Source: Tyzzerella sp. An114 (GTDB lineage Bacteria > Bacillota > Clostridia > Lachnospirales > Anaerotignaceae). Taken from it: a stretch of 64,000 nucleotides of DNA. The stretch covers positions 124,001-188,000 of the forward strand of contig NZ_NFLT01000004.1 of NCBI RefSeq assembly GCF_002161055.1, in the 5' to 3' direction. A model generated the notes under the pieces. The model was not told the DNA's origin, made no database searches, and was given only the letters and a program-made list of their open reading frames with translations. Below, in pieces: positions 1 through 7,132 of the stretch (position 1 is its first letter; each line of letters opens with the position of its first letter). The translations under genes and the position numbers were made by a program.

Positions 1-212
1 ATAAGTAAAGCTACTGATACACATATTGTTGAAAAAGGAAAGGCAACATTTGTTGCAGCAATTCCCTCTATACCTACACTCTGACCAACAAAAATCTGAT
101 CCACAATGTTATAAAGATAGTTTACCATTAATGTTAGAGCGGTAGGCACAGAGAATTTTTTTAACAGACTTAAAATAGGGTCTGTTCCAAGGGGATTTGA
201 TGTTTTTGTCAT
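1..212 (-). CDS. MATE family efflux transporter, N-terminal part (cut by window edge)
   Basis: Only the first 70 residues lie in the window. They begin MTKTSNPLGTDPILSLLKKF, followed by a hydrophobic stretch containing NYLYNIVDQIFVGQ and IAATNVAFPF. The short polar N-terminus, the VDQIFVGQ-type helix and the following hydrophobic helix are typical of the first membrane segments of MATE (NorM/DinF-like) multidrug/sodium antiporters. The ATG is preceded by a ribosome site (GAAAGGAG on the minus strand). The gene lies directly downstream of a riboswitch-terminator unit (249-402), so its transcription is probably ligand-controlled. The substrate cannot be told from this fragment; the leader suggests a flavin-like compound. 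Confidence 0.85.
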   Translation of the reverse strand, partial: MTKTSNPLGTDPILSLLKKFSVPTALTLMVNYLYNIVDQIFVGQSVGIEGIAATNVAFPFSTICVSVALL

Positions 213-248
213 AAAAATACTCCTTTCAGTCTCTTTAAAATATAAAAA

Positions 249-302
249 GGGAGAAGAAAAGAATTTTATTTATTTTTATAAATAAAAAACTTTTCTTCTC
301 CC
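249..302 (-). terminator. Riboswitch-controlled intrinsic terminator before the MATE gene
   Basis: A perfect 13-bp inverted repeat (GGGAGAAGAAAAG at 249-261, CTTTTCTTCTCCC at 290-302) is followed on the minus strand by a U-rich run (241-248). The upstream arm contains the 3' strand of the riboswitch P1 helix, so terminator and folded aptamer exclude each other. That predicts ligand binding prevents termination. Confidence 0.85.
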
Positions 303-402
303 GTCCAGACTTTCTGTCGGCTCCGTAATTTCAACGGATTAGCAAAAAAATTTGCTCGCAGGCTTTACTACCGGTAGGGGACTTCCCCGTTTCTGAAGAA
401 AA
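291..402 (-). ncRNA. FMN-family riboswitch aptamer, probable rare variant class
   Basis: Read on the minus strand, the element keeps the RFN landmarks: CTTCAG at the 5' side, CUACCGGUAG, GCGAGC, GAGCCGACAG, AGUCUGGACGGGAGAAG. P1 is UUUUCUUC (complement of 395-402) with GAAGAAAA (complement of 291-298). It departs from the canonical copy at 24704-24836: the GGGCAGGGUG...UUCCCGACCGGCGG block is replaced by GAAACGGGGAAGUCCCCUA followed by CCGGUAG. Rare FMN riboswitch variants upstream of efflux genes are known from Clostridioides difficile and relatives; some bind riboflavin, lumiflavin or lumichrome rather than FMN. Assignment to that variant group is inference from sequence and gene context. 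Confidence 0.85.
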
Positions 403-426
403 ATACTTTGTTTAAAATTTAACCTA

Positions 427-455
427 ATTATAATTTCACATTATTTAAAAGTCAA
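427..455 (-). promoter_or_regulatory. Sigma-A promoter for the riboswitch/MATE transcript
   Basis: On the minus strand TTGACT (450-455) and a perfect TATAAT (427-432) are 17 bp apart, about 25 bp upstream of the riboswitch P1 strand. The -35 box touches the 3' end of the subtilase remnant. Confidence 0.75.
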
Positions 456-753
456 TATGGGAAATTTGTACTAAAAGTAAGCATAATATTTTACACGTTA
501 CATGGGTACCGTGTCCGTTGTCATCATAGGCATTAGTTTTTCCATTTACAAAATCTTTAAAGGCTATTATACGATTTTTTGGCAGACAGAAATCAGCAAC
601 AGGAGAAATTCCGGTGTCAAGTATGGCTATGCCTACATTTTTTCCTGTAAATTGATTTTCATAATTTACTGTTTTTTTTGCTGTGTTCATACATGAATAT
701 ATTAATTTGTTATATAAAAAAGATTTGTTCATATCTGTTCTCCCAAAAAACAT
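445..753 (-). pseudogene. Truncated subtilisin-like (S8) serine peptidase remnant
   Basis: The 102-residue frame carries the first two catalytic signatures of the S8 family: the Asp motif in VGIAILDTGISP and the His motif in DDNGHGTHV. It then runs into the unrelated tail TCKILCLLLVQ and stops. A working subtilase needs a further 150 or more residues with the oxyanion Asn and the catalytic Ser (GTSMA). None of that follows; the space is taken by the MATE promoter and riboswitch. The break falls exactly after GTHV, which suggests a deletion or rearrangement. The start is uncertain; MNKSFLYNKL, a few codons in, is an alternative to the first ATG. Confidence 0.75.
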
Positions 754-932
754 TACTTTACTTTACAGCTTATGAAATACACTGTCTCTGTGACATTAAT
801 TTTTCATTTTTGGACAAATTATTGCTTGTCCTTATTAAAAATTTTAAAAAATTGGAATTTTTTTCAAAACACACCCATAAAATTAAATTGTGAAACAAAT
901 AAAACTTTAATTTTTAAAAGGAGGATTTATTT

Positions 933-1127
933 ATGGGTTGTTTAAGTAATGGTTGTGGAGGAAGTAGCTGGCTTTGGATTATCATTCTTCTTTGTTGTTG
1001 TGGAAACAATAACAACAACGGCTGTGGTTGTGGAGGAAGTAATGATGAAATACTTATTTTATTACTTATACTTTGCCTTTGTGGAAATAACAATAATGGT
1101 TTTAACATCTGTGAGGCTAAAGAGTAA
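933..1127 (+). CDS. Small Cys/Gly/Asn-rich membrane-like protein with internal repeat (unknown function)
   Basis: A 64-residue protein behind a strong ribosome site (AAAGGAGG, 7-8 bp before ATG) and closed by its own terminator. It has two hydrophobic stretches (about 13-23 and 40-50), each ending in a Cys cluster and an Asn run (CCCGNNNNN, CLCGNNNN), with Gly/Cys linkers (NGCGGSS, GCGCGGS). It has 10 cysteines. A 16-nt stretch at 951-966 recurs exactly at 1026-1041, 75 bp later and in frame, so the gene probably grew by a 25-codon duplication. Short proteins of this style occur in Clostridia and are usually annotated as hypothetical; a spore-coat, metal-binding or secreted-peptide role is possible but not shown. 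Confidence 0.7.
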   Translation: MGCLSNGCGGSSWLWIIILLCCCGNNNNNGCGCGGSNDEILILLLILCLCGNNNNGFNICEAKE

Positions 1128-1140
1128 TACTTACATCACA

Positions 1141-1168
1141 AGAGGCGGAAATTTTCCGCCTCTTTTTT
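1141..1168 (+). terminator. Intrinsic terminator after the Cys-rich gene
   Basis: AGAGGCGGA ... TCCGCCTCT stem with a five-base loop followed by TTTTTT. It separates the Cys-rich gene from the following pair. Confidence 0.9.
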
Positions 1169-1219
1169 GTATTATAAATAATATTAATTGCATATCCTTT
1201 AAAAGAGGGGTGTATCATT

Positions 1220-1690
1220 ATGGATAACAATGAAAGTTCAAATATAAGAGGAATTCTTGAAAATTTTGGTTTTAATACAGAAAATATAAATAACAATGAT
1301 ATTATTGAAGCACTTAGTAAAGCAAAAAAAATAAAAAGTCTTATAGAAATGAATAGCAATGTAAAAAAACAAGAGGAGGTACATAATGAAATAAATACTG
1401 ATGATAAAAACAATTTTATATATGCGGCAATACCATTTTTGAATGAAGAATATCAAAAAAGTATATATATCGCTGTAAAACTTATTGAGCTTAAAAAGGC
1501 TTTTGATATGCCTGTAATATCTATTCAGAGTAAAACAGTTCAAAAAAGTAGCTATGAGAGAAAAAAAGAACTTTTAAGTGTAATAAAAAAATATATGTCC
1601 AAAGAGGAGGCAGCAAAAATTGACAGTATTTTAAAATTTATTGAAATGAGAAAACTTATAAATATGAAAGGGGAAATTTTCTTTGAATGA
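1220..1690 (+). CDS. Hypothetical helical-repeat protein (156 aa)
   Basis: The start is preceded by AAAGAGGGG. The protein is charged, has no signal or membrane segment, and is predicted almost entirely helical. Two segments look like copies of one helix-turn-helix unit: about 64-94 (NFIYAAIPFLNEEYQKSIYI...) and 117-147 (ELLSVIKKYMSKEEAAKIDS...), sharing the pattern LL..I..(F/Y)(L/M)..E...(S/A)I..(A/I)(V/L)K(L/F)IE(L/M)(K/R)K. I do not recognise a named family. The stop overlaps the TTG start of the next gene, so the two are probably co-translated. Confidence 0.75.
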   Translation: MDNNESSNIRGILENFGFNTENINNNDIIEALSKAKKIKSLIEMNSNVKKQEEVHNEINTDDKNNFIYAAIPFLNEEYQKSIYIAVKLIELKKAFDMPVISIQSKTVQKSSYERKKELLSVIKKYMSKEEAAKIDSILKFIEMRKLINMKGEIFFE

Positions 1691-1901
1691 AAATAAAAAA
1701 ATAGATGATTTTATAAATAGAGCAAAAGGCAGAACTCCTCTTGAGATTATAGGGCTTTTTGCCTCAGAAAGAGAAGAACTTTTATCAGAAAGTACTAAGG
1801 AAGATGAGGAGGCACTTATAAACACTCTTATTTCAAATATGAATGAAAAAGAAATGGAAAGAGCAAGAAAATTTCTTGAGCTTTTGAGAGTAAAAGAATA
1901 A
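1683..1901 (+). CDS. Hypothetical small helical protein (72 aa), coupled to upstream gene
   Basis: The likely start is TTG at 1683, 8 bp inside the upstream gene, with GAAAGGGGAA just before it. The sequence is acidic and helical. Its C-terminal part (ALINTLISNMNEKEMERARKFLELL) repeats the pattern seen twice in the neighbour, so the pair may share a fold. There is no membrane segment and no known domain. No terminator separates it from the upstream gene. Function unknown. Confidence 0.65.
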   Translation: MNENKKIDDFINRAKGRTPLEIIGLFASEREELLSESTKEDEEALINTLISNMNEKEMERARKFLELLRVKE

Positions 1902-2015
1902 AAATGTATAAGTATACCAATAATTTAAGAAAAATATAATAATTTTTATTAACTAAAAATATTCATTATGTGCTATAATAAACCTACTTATTTTAAAAAA
2001 ATGGAGATAATGAAT

Positions 2016-2546
2016 ATGTCAGATAGAGTAAAAAGTGAGATTTTCAGCTGGATAAAAACAATACTTTTTGCCGTAGTTCTTGCGGTATTTATAAACATGT
2101 TTGTAATAGTAAATGCTACTGTTCCAACAGGTTCAATGGAAACAACAATAATGCCCAATGATAGAATAGTTGCATTGAGGCTTTCTTATTTGTTTGGTGA
2201 GCCGGAAAGAGGAGATGTAGCTGTTTTTAAATATCCTGATGACCCAACAGGTGAAACTCTTTATGTAAAAAGAGTTATTGGACTTCCAGGAGAAACTGTT
2301 GAAATAAAGGACGGAGCTGTTTATATTAACGGTGAACTTAATGAAAGTGTTGATGAACATATAAAAGAGACATATATAGGAGATTATGGCCCTTATGAAG
2401 TTCCTGAAGGTTGTTATTTTATGATGGGTGATAATAGAAATAATTCTCTTGATTCTCGTTTTTGGGAGAATAAATTTGTTGAAGAAGATGATGTTTTAGG
2501 AAAAGTTATGTTTAAATATTTTCCAGGATTTAAAATTATAAAATAA
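2016..2546 (+). CDS. lepB: Signal peptidase I
   Basis: This is the membrane-bound serine/lysine-dyad protease that removes signal peptides from secreted proteins. One N-terminal membrane helix (about 12-34) is followed by the catalytic Ser motif PTGSME (Ser40), the Lys motif YVKRVIG (Lys85) and the box E motif GDNRNNSLDSR (138-148). At 176 aa it matches the short Gram-positive type. ATG at 2016 is chosen over earlier in-frame ATGs because GGAG lies 9 bp upstream; the earlier starts have poor spacing. The gene stands alone and ends in a terminator. Confidence 0.95.
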   Translation: MSDRVKSEIFSWIKTILFAVVLAVFINMFVIVNATVPTGSMETTIMPNDRIVALRLSYLFGEPERGDVAVFKYPDDPTGETLYVKRVIGLPGETVEIKDGAVYINGELNESVDEHIKETYIGDYGPYEVPEGCYFMMGDNRNNSLDSRFWENKFVEEDDVLGKVMFKYFPGFKIIK

Positions 2547-2547
2547 T

Positions 2548-2577
2548 AAAAAACCGCTTTAAAAAAGCGGTTTTTTA
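2548..2577. terminator. Bidirectional terminator between lepB and the cyclase gene
   Basis: AAAAACCGCTT and AAGCGGTTTTTT form a hairpin with A- and T-runs on both sides. It serves the converging genes and overlaps the stop of the minus-strand gene. Confidence 0.9.
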
Positions 2578-3183
2578 TTTTTCAAGTATACATCTTACAG
2601 GGCAACCATCAGCATATTTTATTTTTAAAGGAAGACAATAAAATTTATACTCTCCCTCATCTATATTTTTAAGGTCAAGACTTTCAATAATTGGTATATT
2701 GTTTTCAAGTAGCTTTTTGTGAACACAAAAGTCTGTTGAGCTTTCAGACTCTATTGATATATAATCAATACCCACAACATTTATATTTTTTTCCACAAGA
2801 TAACAAGCACATTCATATGTTAATGAACAGTATTCAGAAAGATAATTTTCTCCATCAAATTTTTCTGAATTTGATGTTTTAAAAATAATAATATCATTTT
2901 TTTCAATGTTATATTTTAAAATATCTTCTTTTTCAATTAATAATTTATTAGGTATATGTATAACTTTGCATTTACCACATATACAGTTTAAATCAATTGA
3001 TGATATATCATTCATATCTTTGAAAAAATGTCTTGGTGCGTCAATATGAGTTCCTGTGTGGCTTCCCATAGTAAAAAGTGATACTTTAAAGGGATTTTCA
3101 CATACAGATTGTATTTTAAACTCTGGGTCTTCTGGATATACATATGTTTTTTCTGTTATAGTTCTGCTTATGTCGTATATCAT
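2575..3183 (-). CDS. Cyclase family protein (kynurenine formamidase-like metal hydrolase)
   Basis: The 202-aa protein opens with IYDISRTIT and carries the signature SHTGTHIDAPRHF (41-53). In this family those His and Asp residues bind the catalytic metal; relatives include arylformamidase and isatin hydrolase. The late motif GIDYISIES is also typical. The substrate cannot be inferred: there is no tryptophan-catabolism neighbour. The start has GGAG upstream with good spacing. It is monocistronic on the minus strand between lepB and a DUF1858 gene. Confidence 0.85.
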   Translation of the reverse strand: MIYDISRTITEKTYVYPEDPEFKIQSVCENPFKVSLFTMGSHTGTHIDAPRHFFKDMNDISSIDLNCICGKCKVIHIPNKLLIEKEDILKYNIEKNDIIIFKTSNSEKFDGENYLSEYCSLTYECACYLVEKNINVVGIDYISIESESSTDFCVHKKLLENNIPIIESLDLKNIDEGEYKFYCLPLKIKYADGCPVRCILEK

Positions 3184-3296
3184 AAATTTAAAAACAACTC
3201 CTTTATTTTAAAATAATATATAAATACTCTTGTTTTTTTTATGATTAAAGTATAATATTGTTATGTTAATATTATTATAAAGGAGGTTTTTGTAAT

Positions 3297-3503
3297 ATGG
3301 CAACACAGGTTACAAAATCAACACTTATTGGCGAAATGCTTATGATAGACAGAGGTATAGCTGCTATTTTAATGCAGTCAGGAATGCATTGTGTAGGTTG
3401 TCCTTCTTCAGCTGGAGAAACTCTTGAAGAGGCTTGCCTTGTTCATGGTATGGACGTAGATGCTCTTTTAAATGACATCAATGCATATCTTGCAAGTAAA
3501 TAA
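3297..3503 (+). CDS. DUF1858 domain protein (hybrid-cluster-associated redox disulfide type)
   Basis: A 68-aa protein made almost wholly of a DUF1858 domain: the N-terminal segment STLIGEMLMIDRGIAAILMQSGMHC leads into the CxxC pair CVGC (Cys32, Cys35) and PSSAGETLEEACLVHGMDVDALLNDINAYL. Such proteins are small redox or sulfur-handling factors of anaerobes and often accompany hybrid cluster protein, which is not seen here. The start has AAAGGAGG 8-9 bp upstream. A TATAAT box at 3251-3256 is the probable -10; no clear -35 is seen. Confidence 0.85.
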   Translation: MATQVTKSTLIGEMLMIDRGIAAILMQSGMHCVGCPSSAGETLEEACLVHGMDVDALLNDINAYLASK

Positions 3504-3510
3504 TTAAAAA

Positions 3511-3538
3511 AATGGTGTGCTATTGCACACCATTTTTA
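3511..3538. terminator. Terminator after the DUF1858 gene (bidirectional)
   Basis: AATGGTGTGC-TATT-GCACACCATT hairpin with flanking A- and T-runs, between converging genes. Confidence 0.9.
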
Positions 3539-3552
3539 TTATTCTTAAAATT

Positions 3553-5469
3553 TTATTGAAGTTCTCCCCATTCATCAAAAAGTTCTTCAAGTTTTTCTTC
3601 AAGAGCTGTTTTTTCATCAAATATATCTTTTGCCTTTCCTGGGTCACAGCTTATTTTTTCATCAAAAAGCAGTTTTTCAAGCTCATTTATTTTATTTTCT
3701 GTCTTTTCAATTTCTTCTTCAAGTTTTTTGATTTTATTCTGTATTTTTCTTTCTTTGGCTTGTTCCTCTTTCTGTTTTTTCCAGTCTATTTTTGTGGAAC
3801 TTTCAATTACAGGAGAAGGAATTGAAGGATTTGATATAGCAGCCTCCATTAATTCTCTTTCTTTTTCAGCTTTTTTCTCTAAGTAATAATCATAGTTACC
3901 TAAATATTCTGTTACACCATAAGGGTTAAGGTCAAGTATTCTTTCAGCTGTACGGTTTATAAAATAACGGTCATGGGATATATAAACAACAGTGCCTTCA
4001 TAGCTGTTTATAGCATCTTCAAGTATTTCTTTTGAGAACATATCAAGATGGTTTGTAGGCTCGTCCAACATAAGAAGGTTAGCTTCTGAAAGCATTATTT
4101 TTGCAAGAGAAATTCTTCCTTTTTCTCCACCGCTTAATGAACCTATTGTCTTAAATATGTCATCACCTGTAAATACAAAGGCTGCAAGAACGTTTCTTAT
4201 TTCACCGTTAGTCATATTAGGATAAGTGTCAGATATTTCTTGGAAAATTGTCTTTGTCTCGTCAAGAACTTGTTGTTCCTGGTCATAGTATCCTATATTA
4301 ACATTTGTTCCAAGTCTTATTTCACCATTATCATAATTTACTTTACCTAAAAGCATTTTAAAAAGTGTACTTTTTCCTACACCGTTAGGGCCTATTATAG
4401 CTACTTTTTCGCCTCTGCGAACATCGAAACCTACATTGTTAAAAAGTTCTCTGTCTGGGAATGATTTTGATAAATTTTCAGCATGAATAACATCATTGCC
4501 ACTTGTTATTCTAGGAGTAAGAGTTAAACGCATTTTATCAGGTAAGCTTTCAGGTTTATCAACTCTTTCTATTTTTTCAAGAGCTTTTTCACGGCTTTCA
4601 GCTCGTTTTATTGATTTTTCACGATTAAATGAACGTAAAGTCCTTATTACTTCCTCTTGATGTTTTATTTCCTTCTGTTGATTAATATATTGTTTTAACT
4701 GTATCTGTCGATTGATTTCTTTTTGTTGTGCGTAATAACTGTAATTTCCTTCGTATATTGTGGATTTTCTGTTTTCTATCTCTATAACTTTAGTAACTAT
4801 CTTGTCCATAAAATAACGGTCATGGGATATTATCAAAACAGCTTTAGGATATGAACGCAAAAAGTCCTCAAGCCACATAAGAGAGTCTATGTCAAGGTGG
4901 TTTGTAGGCTCGTCAAGAAGAAGTAAGTCTGGTTGTGTCAATAAAAGCTTTCCTAAATGTACACGAGTTTTCTGTCCTCCAGAAAGTGTATTTAATGGTT
5001 TTTCATATTCTTCCTCAGTAAAGCCTAAACCATTTAAAACACCCTTTATACGGCTTTTATAGCTGTATCTATCAAGCTGTTCAAATTCTTGTGAAAGTCT
5101 TGAATACTGCTCCATAAATTTTGGCAACTCATCTTCAGGAATATCAGCCATTTTGTTTTCCATATCACGTAAATTTTTTTCCATATCCATAATATTATTG
5201 AACACAGAAAGCATTTCACTGTATATTGTAGTATCTTTGTCAATAACAAAATTTTGGGCAAGATAACCCATAGATGCATCTTTTCTTATAAATATATCTC
5301 CATCATCAGCAGATATTTCCCCTGTTATTATTTTAAAAACAGTAGTTTTTCCAGCACCATTTACTCCTACAATGGCAGCCTTTTCTCTATCTTCTATATT
5401 AAATGAAACTTTTTCAAGTATTGTATCAATACCATAGGATTTGCTTATATCCTTACAGGCAAATATCAT
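3553..5469 (-). CDS. ABC-F family ATP-binding protein (ribosome-associated type)
   Basis: This 638-aa soluble protein has two ATPase cassettes and no membrane segments. Cassette 1: GVNGAGKTT (35-43), LSGGQ (162-166), LDEPTNHLD. Cassette 2: GPNGVGKST (359-367), LSGGEKGR, LDEPTNHLD. A charged linker (about 245-310) joins them, and a coiled-coil C-terminus (about 570-638) resembles Uup/YfmR-like members. ABC-F proteins act on the ribosome, relieving stalls or giving antibiotic protection; nothing here marks a resistance type, so a housekeeping role is more likely. The gene stands alone; the start has GGGGG 6-10 bp upstream. Confidence 0.93.
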   Translation of the reverse strand: MIFACKDISKSYGIDTILEKVSFNIEDREKAAIVGVNGAGKTTVFKIITGEISADDGDIFIRKDASMGYLAQNFVIDKDTTIYSEMLSVFNNIMDMEKNLRDMENKMADIPEDELPKFMEQYSRLSQEFEQLDRYSYKSRIKGVLNGLGFTEEEYEKPLNTLSGGQKTRVHLGKLLLTQPDLLLLDEPTNHLDIDSLMWLEDFLRSYPKAVLIISHDRYFMDKIVTKVIEIENRKSTIYEGNYSYYAQQKEINRQIQLKQYINQQKEIKHQEEVIRTLRSFNREKSIKRAESREKALEKIERVDKPESLPDKMRLTLTPRITSGNDVIHAENLSKSFPDRELFNNVGFDVRRGEKVAIIGPNGVGKSTLFKMLLGKVNYDNGEIRLGTNVNIGYYDQEQQVLDETKTIFQEISDTYPNMTNGEIRNVLAAFVFTGDDIFKTIGSLSGGEKGRISLAKIMLSEANLLMLDEPTNHLDMFSKEILEDAINSYEGTVVYISHDRYFINRTAERILDLNPYGVTEYLGNYDYYLEKKAEKERELMEAAISNPSIPSPVIESSTKIDWKKQKEEQAKERKIQNKIKKLEEEIEKTENKINELEKLLFDEKISCDPGKAKDIFDEKTALEEKLEELFDEWGELQ

Positions 5470-5672
5470 TTCATTACCCCCTGTTTAAATTTTTACTTAG
5501 TATATAATATCAGAAAAAATCAGTATATACAATTAATCCTTTAAATAGACTACATTAAAAATGTAGTCTTTAAAATTCCTTAAAAATTTATTATACATAT
5601 CATACAATAAATATATGTTTTTAAACAAGTAGAATAAATTATTTAGTTAAAATGACACAATTCAGTATATCA

Positions 5673-5701
5673 TTGACAATAAAATATCATAAGTGTTATA
5701 C
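5673..5701 (+). promoter_or_regulatory. Sigma-A promoter of rex
   Basis: TTGACA (5673-5678), 17-bp spacer, TTATAC (5696-5701), 36 bp before the rex start. I saw no TTGTTAA-N4-TTAACAA Rex operator here, so autoregulation is not supported by sequence. Confidence 0.75.
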
Positions 5702-5737
5702 TAAATCTAGAGTGGGTTCAAAAGGGGTTTTGATATT

Positions 5738-6457
5738 ATGGAGAATAACGATAAAAAAATTTCAACGGCAGTAATAAACAGATTACCTAGATATTATAGG
5801 TATTTAGGCGATTTGCTTGAGAGTGATATTACAAGAATATCCTCTAAAGAGCTTAGTGCAAAAATGAATATCACAGCTTCTCAAATTCGTCAGGATTTAA
5901 ACAATTTTGGCGGTTTTGGCCAGCAGGGCTATGGGTATAATGTAGAGTATCTTTACAATGAAATCAAAAAAATACTAGGACTTGACAGAATGTATAATCT
6001 TATTGTTGTTGGTGGAGGCAATATAGGTCAGGCTCTTGTAAACTATACCAGCTTTGAAAAAAGAGGGTTTGTTATAAAAGCTGTTTTTGATGTCAATCCA
6101 AGACTTATAGGTATGACTATAAGAGGTATTGAGGTTTATGATGTAGATTATATGGAGGAATTTGTAAAGAATAATGATGTAGATGTGGCTATACTTACAC
6201 TTCCAAGAACTCAGGCTGCAAAGGTTGCCAATGACCTTGCTAGTTGGGGTGTAAAGGGAATGTGGAATTTCTCACATGTTGACCTTCAGGTTCCAGATGA
6301 TGTTGTGGTAGAAAATGTCCATCTTACAGATAGTCTTATGACACTTCTTTATAAACTTAATGAGGTATACAGTGAGGAGAATGATGTGCTTTCACATCAT
6401 AAACTTCATGGAGTAAGTGAAAAAGTAAAAGACAAAAACCCAGACTCGGAAGAATAA
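5738..6457 (+). CDS. rex: Redox-sensing transcriptional repressor Rex
   Basis: Rex reads the NADH/NAD+ ratio and represses fermentation and electron-flow genes when NADH is low. The N-terminal winged helix (about 10-75) contains RLPRYYRYL and SSKELSAKMNITASQIRQDLNNFGGFGQQGYGYNV, a hallmark of the family. The Rossmann domain has the nucleotide loop VGGGNIGQA (91-99). The C-terminal helix with NVHLTDSLMTLLYKLNEVY is the domain-swap helix of the dimer. At 239 aa it is slightly long because of a polar tail. It is monocistronic; its targets are not in this window. Confidence 0.96.
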   Translation: MENNDKKISTAVINRLPRYYRYLGDLLESDITRISSKELSAKMNITASQIRQDLNNFGGFGQQGYGYNVEYLYNEIKKILGLDRMYNLIVVGGGNIGQALVNYTSFEKRGFVIKAVFDVNPRLIGMTIRGIEVYDVDYMEEFVKNNDVDVAILTLPRTQAAKVANDLASWGVKGMWNFSHVDLQVPDDVVVENVHLTDSLMTLLYKLNEVYSEENDVLSHHKLHGVSEKVKDKNPDSEE

Positions 6458-6461
6458 TTTT

Positions 6462-6492
6462 AAAACAGACCTTTTTTAAAGGTCTGTTTTTT
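6462..6492. terminator. Bidirectional terminator between rex and the acetyltransferase gene
   Basis: AAAACAGACCT and AGGTCTGTTTT arms with flanking A- and T-runs; the stem includes the end of the minus-strand gene. Confidence 0.9.
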
Positions 6493-7069
6493 TATTGTCT
6501 GAATATTTTTTAAGTATATTGTTTGTTTTTTCACTGTCAATGTTGTTTATTGAAAGGGGAAATTTTGAAGGTTTAGTGTATTCTCTAAGGGGTTTTGAAA
6601 GAGTAGCAACATCAAGCCATTTTTCAAATTTAAAACCTGTATTTTTGTTTATACCTTCAATTTCAAAGCCTTGTTTTTTATGAAAAGCAAAACTTCTGTC
6701 ATTTGGAACAGTTATAAGGGCATAGGCTGTATAATATCCCTGTTCTCTTACAATATCTTCAAGAGCCTTATATAGAATTGCTCCAATTTCTTTTCCTCTG
6801 AAATCTTTGTCAATATATATTGAAAATTCACAATTCCAACTGTAAGCAGCCCTTTCATGATGAGTTGAGGCATAAGCATAGCCATATATTTTTTCATTTT
6901 CTTCATATACTATGAAAGGATATTGTTTTTGTATATTTAAAAATCTTTTTTTAAATTCATCATAGGAAGGTACAGTATATTCAAATGTTATTGTTGTATT
7001 CTCAATATAGTATGAATATATTTCTATAACTCTTTTTATGTCTCTTTCTTCTAAAAGTCTAATTTTCAT
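6476..7069 (-). CDS. GNAT acetyltransferase, phosphinothricin acetyltransferase-like
   Basis: A 197-aa protein. The order MKIRLLEERDIKRVIEIYSYYIENTTITFEY, FIVYEENEKIYGYAYAS, the acetyl-CoA-binding segment FRGKEIGAILYKALEDIVREQG and NDRSFAFHKKQGFE is that of the phosphinothricin/methionine-sulfone N-acetyltransferase subfamily. These enzymes acetylate small amines; the natural substrate is not predictable. The start is ATG at 7069; a GTG 12 bases earlier falls inside the ribosome site AAAGGTGG and is rejected. Confidence 0.85.
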   Translation of the reverse strand: MKIRLLEERDIKRVIEIYSYYIENTTITFEYTVPSYDEFKKRFLNIQKQYPFIVYEENEKIYGYAYASTHHERAAYSWNCEFSIYIDKDFRGKEIGAILYKALEDIVREQGYYTAYALITVPNDRSFAFHKKQGFEIEGINKNTGFKFEKWLDVATLSKPLREYTKPSKFPLSINNIDSEKTNNILKKYSDNKKTDL

Positions 7070-7085
7070 TGTTTTATCCACCTTT

Positions 7086-7120
7086 AAAAAAGGGCATTGA
7101 AAATCAATGCCCTTAATTTT
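7086..7120. terminator. Terminator of the TrpXYZ-like ABC operon
   Basis: AAGGGCATTGA-AAA-TCAATGCCCTT hairpin with A-rich and T-rich flanks; works in the minus direction after the ATPase gene. Confidence 0.9.
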
Positions 7121-7132
7121 TTATTTAATTTT

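Noticed and set aside
949-1227. Alternative frame over the Cys-rich gene
   Set aside because: No ribosome site; it runs through the terminator and into the next leader.
5600-5738. Rex operator upstream of rex
   Set aside because: No TTGTTAA-N4-TTAACAA or close variant was found.
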